Source: Acidimicrobiales bacterium (GTDB taxonomy: Bacteria > Actinomycetota > Acidimicrobiia > Acidimicrobiales > SHLQ01). Taken from it: a stretch of 7,591 bases of DNA. Location of the stretch: assembly GCA_013002375.1 (NCBI GenBank), contig JABDJW010000438.1, forward strand, positions 1 through 7,591, read 5' to 3'. The first letter of the stretch is position 1. Every line of letters begins with the position of its first letter. Shown one piece after another: positions 5,537-7,591 of this stretch. The notes beneath the pieces were generated by a model. It did not search any database. It was not told where the DNA came from and saw nothing but the letters and a program-made list of their open reading frames with translations. The position numbers were made by a program, and so were the translations under genes.

Positions 5537-6490
5537 GTGATAAAGCTCATTGCCGGCCGCATTGTGCTGCTGATCGGGCTGCTGCTGGCAGTGACGATGC
5601 TCACCTTCGGGGCAATGAACTTGCTCGGTGACCCCCTGTTCAACATCCTCGGCCCGGTCGCCCAATCGACCGATCCCCGCGATCAGCCTGACATCGAGGC
5701 AGCTCGCGCCGACTTCAACCTCGACAGAAGCCTTCCCGTTCGCTACGGGCTATGGCTTGAAGATGTCGTGGTCAACCGCGACTTCGGCCGCTCTTACGGG
5801 TCGAAGCTCGAGGTCAACGACATCATGAAGGACCGGCTGCCGAAGTCGTTGCTGTTGGCCGGCATGGCGTTGCTCATGGGGGTGGTCATCGCCATCCCTT
5901 GGGGGGTGTGGGCCGCCTCGAGGGCCAACAAACCGGTCGACAAGTTATCGACCGTGGCCACCTTCGGCATCGTGGCGCTGCCGAACTTCGCTTTGGGCGT
6001 TCTGCTGTATTACGCGTTTGCGCTGAAGTTGCAGTGGTTCCCGCTGAAGTTCATCGACAATGAAGGCCTGTACATGAGGCTCAAGTCGATGTTCCTACCC
6101 GCCCTCACGTTGGCTCTGCCGTTGGCCGCGGTGTACCAGCGGTTGCTGCGCACCGACCTCATCACCACTCTGCAGGAGGACTTCATCTTGATGGCCCGCT
6201 CCAAGGGCGTGCCCAAGTGGAAAGTGCTGTTTGGCCATGCGCTACGGCCGTCGATGTTCAGCTTCATCACCGTGTTCGGCCTCAACGCCGGTGCGTTGAT
6301 CGGCGGGGCGCTGGTGGTGGAGACGATCTTCAACATCCCGGGCGCCGGTTCCCAGATTGTCGAGTCGATCATCCGCGACGACTTCCCGGTCGTATTGGCC
6401 ATCATCGTGGTGATTACGGCCGGTTTCGTGGTGCTGAACCTGCTGGTCGACGTGTTGTATTCAATTCTCGATCCCCGGGTGAGGAGCTGA
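5537..6490 (+). CDS. ABC transporter permease, DppB/OppB-like
   Basis: A 317-residue integral membrane protein, the first of the two channel subunits of a peptide-type importer. Its N-terminal helix (about 7-29) is followed by an extracytoplasmic segment with the family pattern LDRSLPVRYGLWLEDVVVNRDFGRSYG. About five more hydrophobic helices follow. The cytoplasmic EAA loop that docks on the ATPase is at 214-240 (EDFILMARSKGVPKWKVLFG and on), with the conserved Ala-Arg-x-x-Gly core intact. The end, LLVDVLYSILDPRVRS, is the normal C-terminus of DppB-type permeases. The start is GTG with AGGGGG 8 nt upstream. It lies 48 bp after the binding-protein gene and 1 bp before the second permease, so it is clearly co-transcribed. 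The family also includes nickel and opine transporters, so no gene symbol is given. Confidence 0.93.
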   Translation: MIKLIAGRIVLLIGLLLAVTMLTFGAMNLLGDPLFNILGPVAQSTDPRDQPDIEAARADFNLDRSLPVRYGLWLEDVVVNRDFGRSYGSKLEVNDIMKDRLPKSLLLAGMALLMGVVIAIPWGVWAASRANKPVDKLSTVATFGIVALPNFALGVLLYYAFALKLQWFPLKFIDNEGLYMRLKSMFLPALTLALPLAAVYQRLLRTDLITTLQEDFILMARSKGVPKWKVLFGHALRPSMFSFITVFGLNAGALIGGALVVETIFNIPGAGSQIVESIIRDDFPVVLAIIVVITAGFVVLNLLVDVLYSILDPRVRS

Positions 6491-6491
6491 C

Positions 6492-7400
6492 GTGGCCGGA
6501 ACCATGGCAAACCCCGATCACGGGCATGCGCTGGTGGAAAGCGAGCCACAGAACACGACGGTCAAGAAGAAGCTGGGCATCGGCTTCTGGCTGTCGGCGG
6601 CTTGGCTGGCGCTGATCGTGCTGCTGGCCGTGCTGGCTCCGATCCTGCCCATCAAGGACCCTACCGAAACGTTCCGGGCCTCTCAGGGCGGAGCGGGGGC
6701 GAAAGCGGGACCGTCGGCCGACCACTGGTTCGGCACCGACGAGAACGCTCGCGACGTCTTCGCCCGCACCATCCACGGCGCCCGGGTTTCGCTGACCGTA
6801 GGCTTCGCTGCCGTCGCGATCGGCATGACGATCGGCGGGTCGCTGGGCATGATCTCAGGCTTCTTCCGCGGTTGGTTCGACCGCATCTTCTCCTTCATCT
6901 TCTTGGTCTTGCTGTCGTTTCCCGCGCTGGTGTTGGCCATCTTGATGACGGCGCTTCTCGACCGCAGCCTGTTGGTGATCACCATCATTCTGGGCGTTCT
7001 GGCCATCGCTCCGATCGGCCGTTTGGCCCGCGCCGCGACCATCCAGTTCGCCGACCGTGAGTTCGTCATGGCCGCCCGAGCGATCGGGGCCAAGCCCTGG
7101 CGCATCCTGGTTCGCGAGCTCCTTCCCAACGTGTTGATCCCCATGGCCGCGCTCGGTCTCTTGGGTATGGCCGTGTCCATCGTGGCCGAGGGCGCGTTGG
7201 CCTTCCTCGGCCTCTCGGTCGAGGGTGGCGCGATCAGTTGGGGCAAGCTGATCAACGAGGGACGCGGCACCCGGTTGCTCGAGGATCAACCGCTCATCGC
7301 GTTCGCCCCGATCGTCGTGTTGTTTCTCACCGTGTTGGCCCTCAACTATGCCGGTGACAAGGTGCGCGAGTACTTCGATGTACGGGAGCTCTCGATTTGA
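6492..7400 (+). CDS. ABC transporter permease, DppC/OppC-like
   Basis: A 302-residue partner of the preceding permease. A cytoplasmic N-terminal tail of about 27 residues leads to helix 1 (about 29-52). The loop HWFGTDENARDVFARTIHGA, a hallmark of DppC-type subunits, comes next, followed by the transport domain. The EAA loop is at 188-214 (DREFVMAARAIGAKPWRILV and on), and ALAFLGLSVEGGAISWGKLI is typical of the family. The C-terminus (VREYFDVREL) departs slightly from the usual 'lRD.lDPR' ending but is full length. I chose GTG at 6492 because GAGGAG (6481-6486) lies 5 nt upstream; the in-frame ATG at 6504 is too far from it. The start follows the TGA of permease 1 by one base, and the end overlaps the next gene by 4 bp, pointing to translational coupling and equal subunit amounts. 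Confidence 0.93.
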   Translation: MAGTMANPDHGHALVESEPQNTTVKKKLGIGFWLSAAWLALIVLLAVLAPILPIKDPTETFRASQGGAGAKAGPSADHWFGTDENARDVFARTIHGARVSLTVGFAAVAIGMTIGGSLGMISGFFRGWFDRIFSFIFLVLLSFPALVLAILMTALLDRSLLVITIILGVLAIAPIGRLARAATIQFADREFVMAARAIGAKPWRILVRELLPNVLIPMAALGLLGMAVSIVAEGALAFLGLSVEGGAISWGKLINEGRGTRLLEDQPLIAFAPIVVLFLTVLALNYAGDKVREYFDVRELSI

Positions 7401-7591
7401 CCGAGTTGGAGATCGGACCGGCTGACAGCGGTAAGGGCATCGTGCCCTTGCTGGAGGTCACCGACTACGAGGTCGGCTTCAAGACCGAACGGGGCCTGGC
7501 TCGCGCCGTCGACGGCGTGAGTTTCACGTTGTATCAGGGCCGCACGCTCGGCATCGTGGGTGAATCCGGGTCGGGCAAGTCCGTGCTGAAC
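7397..7591 (+). CDS. ABC transporter ATP-binding protein, DppD/OppD-like, 3' end cut by window
   Basis: The first 65 codons of the ATPase that powers the importer; the rest lies beyond the window. The frame begins at TTG 7397, whose last two bases and the following A form the TGA stop of permease 2 (a TTGA overlap of 4 bp). A GGGAG at 7384-7388, 8 nt upstream, supports this start. The translation has the usual N-terminal strand LLEVTDYEVGF (18-28), the A-loop region around 29-37, VDGVSFTLYQGRTLGIVG, and the Walker A motif GESGSGKS at 55-62, which is the form typical of Dpp/Opp ATPases. The 14-residue extension before the LLEV strand is modest. By family habit a second ATPase (DppF/OppF-like) is likely to follow, but this is not visible here. 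Confidence 0.92.
   Translation, partial: MTELEIGPADSGKGIVPLLEVTDYEVGFKTERGLARAVDGVSFTLYQGRTLGIVGESGSGKSVLN

Noticed and set aside
4703..5665. A 320-codon open frame on the minus strand opposite the binding protein and permease 1
   Set aside because: It is the reverse-register shadow of two strongly supported genes. The product has no domain pattern and it begins inside permease 1.

Overview
The window looks like chromosomal DNA from a high-GC actinobacterium. The signs are strong G/C bias at third codon positions, GTG and TTG start codons on most genes, TANNNT-type -10 candidates, and a lipoprotein leader ending in a cysteine followed by an Asp run, which is typical of actinobacterial solute-binding proteins. 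A member of the Acidimicrobiia is my best guess, but that rests on general resemblance and not on a marker gene. There is no rRNA, tRNA, CRISPR array, insertion sequence or phage gene.

Layout. (1) 1-805, plus strand: the C-terminal part of a secreted-type alpha/beta hydrolase with a complete Ser-Asp-His triad. Its frame is open to the left edge. (2) 860-1618, minus strand: a class II aldolase/adducin-family protein, convergent with the hydrolase. (3) 1619-1777: a 159-bp gap rich in short repeats (three 14-bp direct units, two 18-bp units and a 10-bp inverted repeat). It ends in a possible leaderless promoter for the aldolase gene. (4) 1778-3499, minus strand: a D-aminoacylase-like metal-dependent amidohydrolase. 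(5) 3500-3703: a 204-bp divergent control region with a perfect 15-bp palindrome. (6) 3704 to the right edge, plus strand: a tightly packed ABC importer operon of the peptide/nickel (Dpp/Opp) type. It encodes a binding lipoprotein, two permeases and the first 65 residues of an ATPase, cut by the window end just after Walker A.

How the genes may work together: the importer would capture a peptide-like or N-acyl amino-acid-like solute at the membrane and bring it in. The divergently transcribed amidohydrolase, a cytoplasmic enzyme because it has no signal peptide, could then hydrolyse it. The shared intergenic region with a palindrome would allow one regulator to control both. This is inference from arrangement; the substrate cannot be read from the sequence. 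The aldolase-like protein may belong to the same minus-strand unit or have its own promoter.

Overall the gene content is ordinary. The points most worth checking are the amidohydrolase's apparent lack of the two mid-domain metal-binding histidines, the palindrome in the divergent promoter region, and the repeat cluster upstream of the aldolase gene. I did not find a convincing new multi-gene system.
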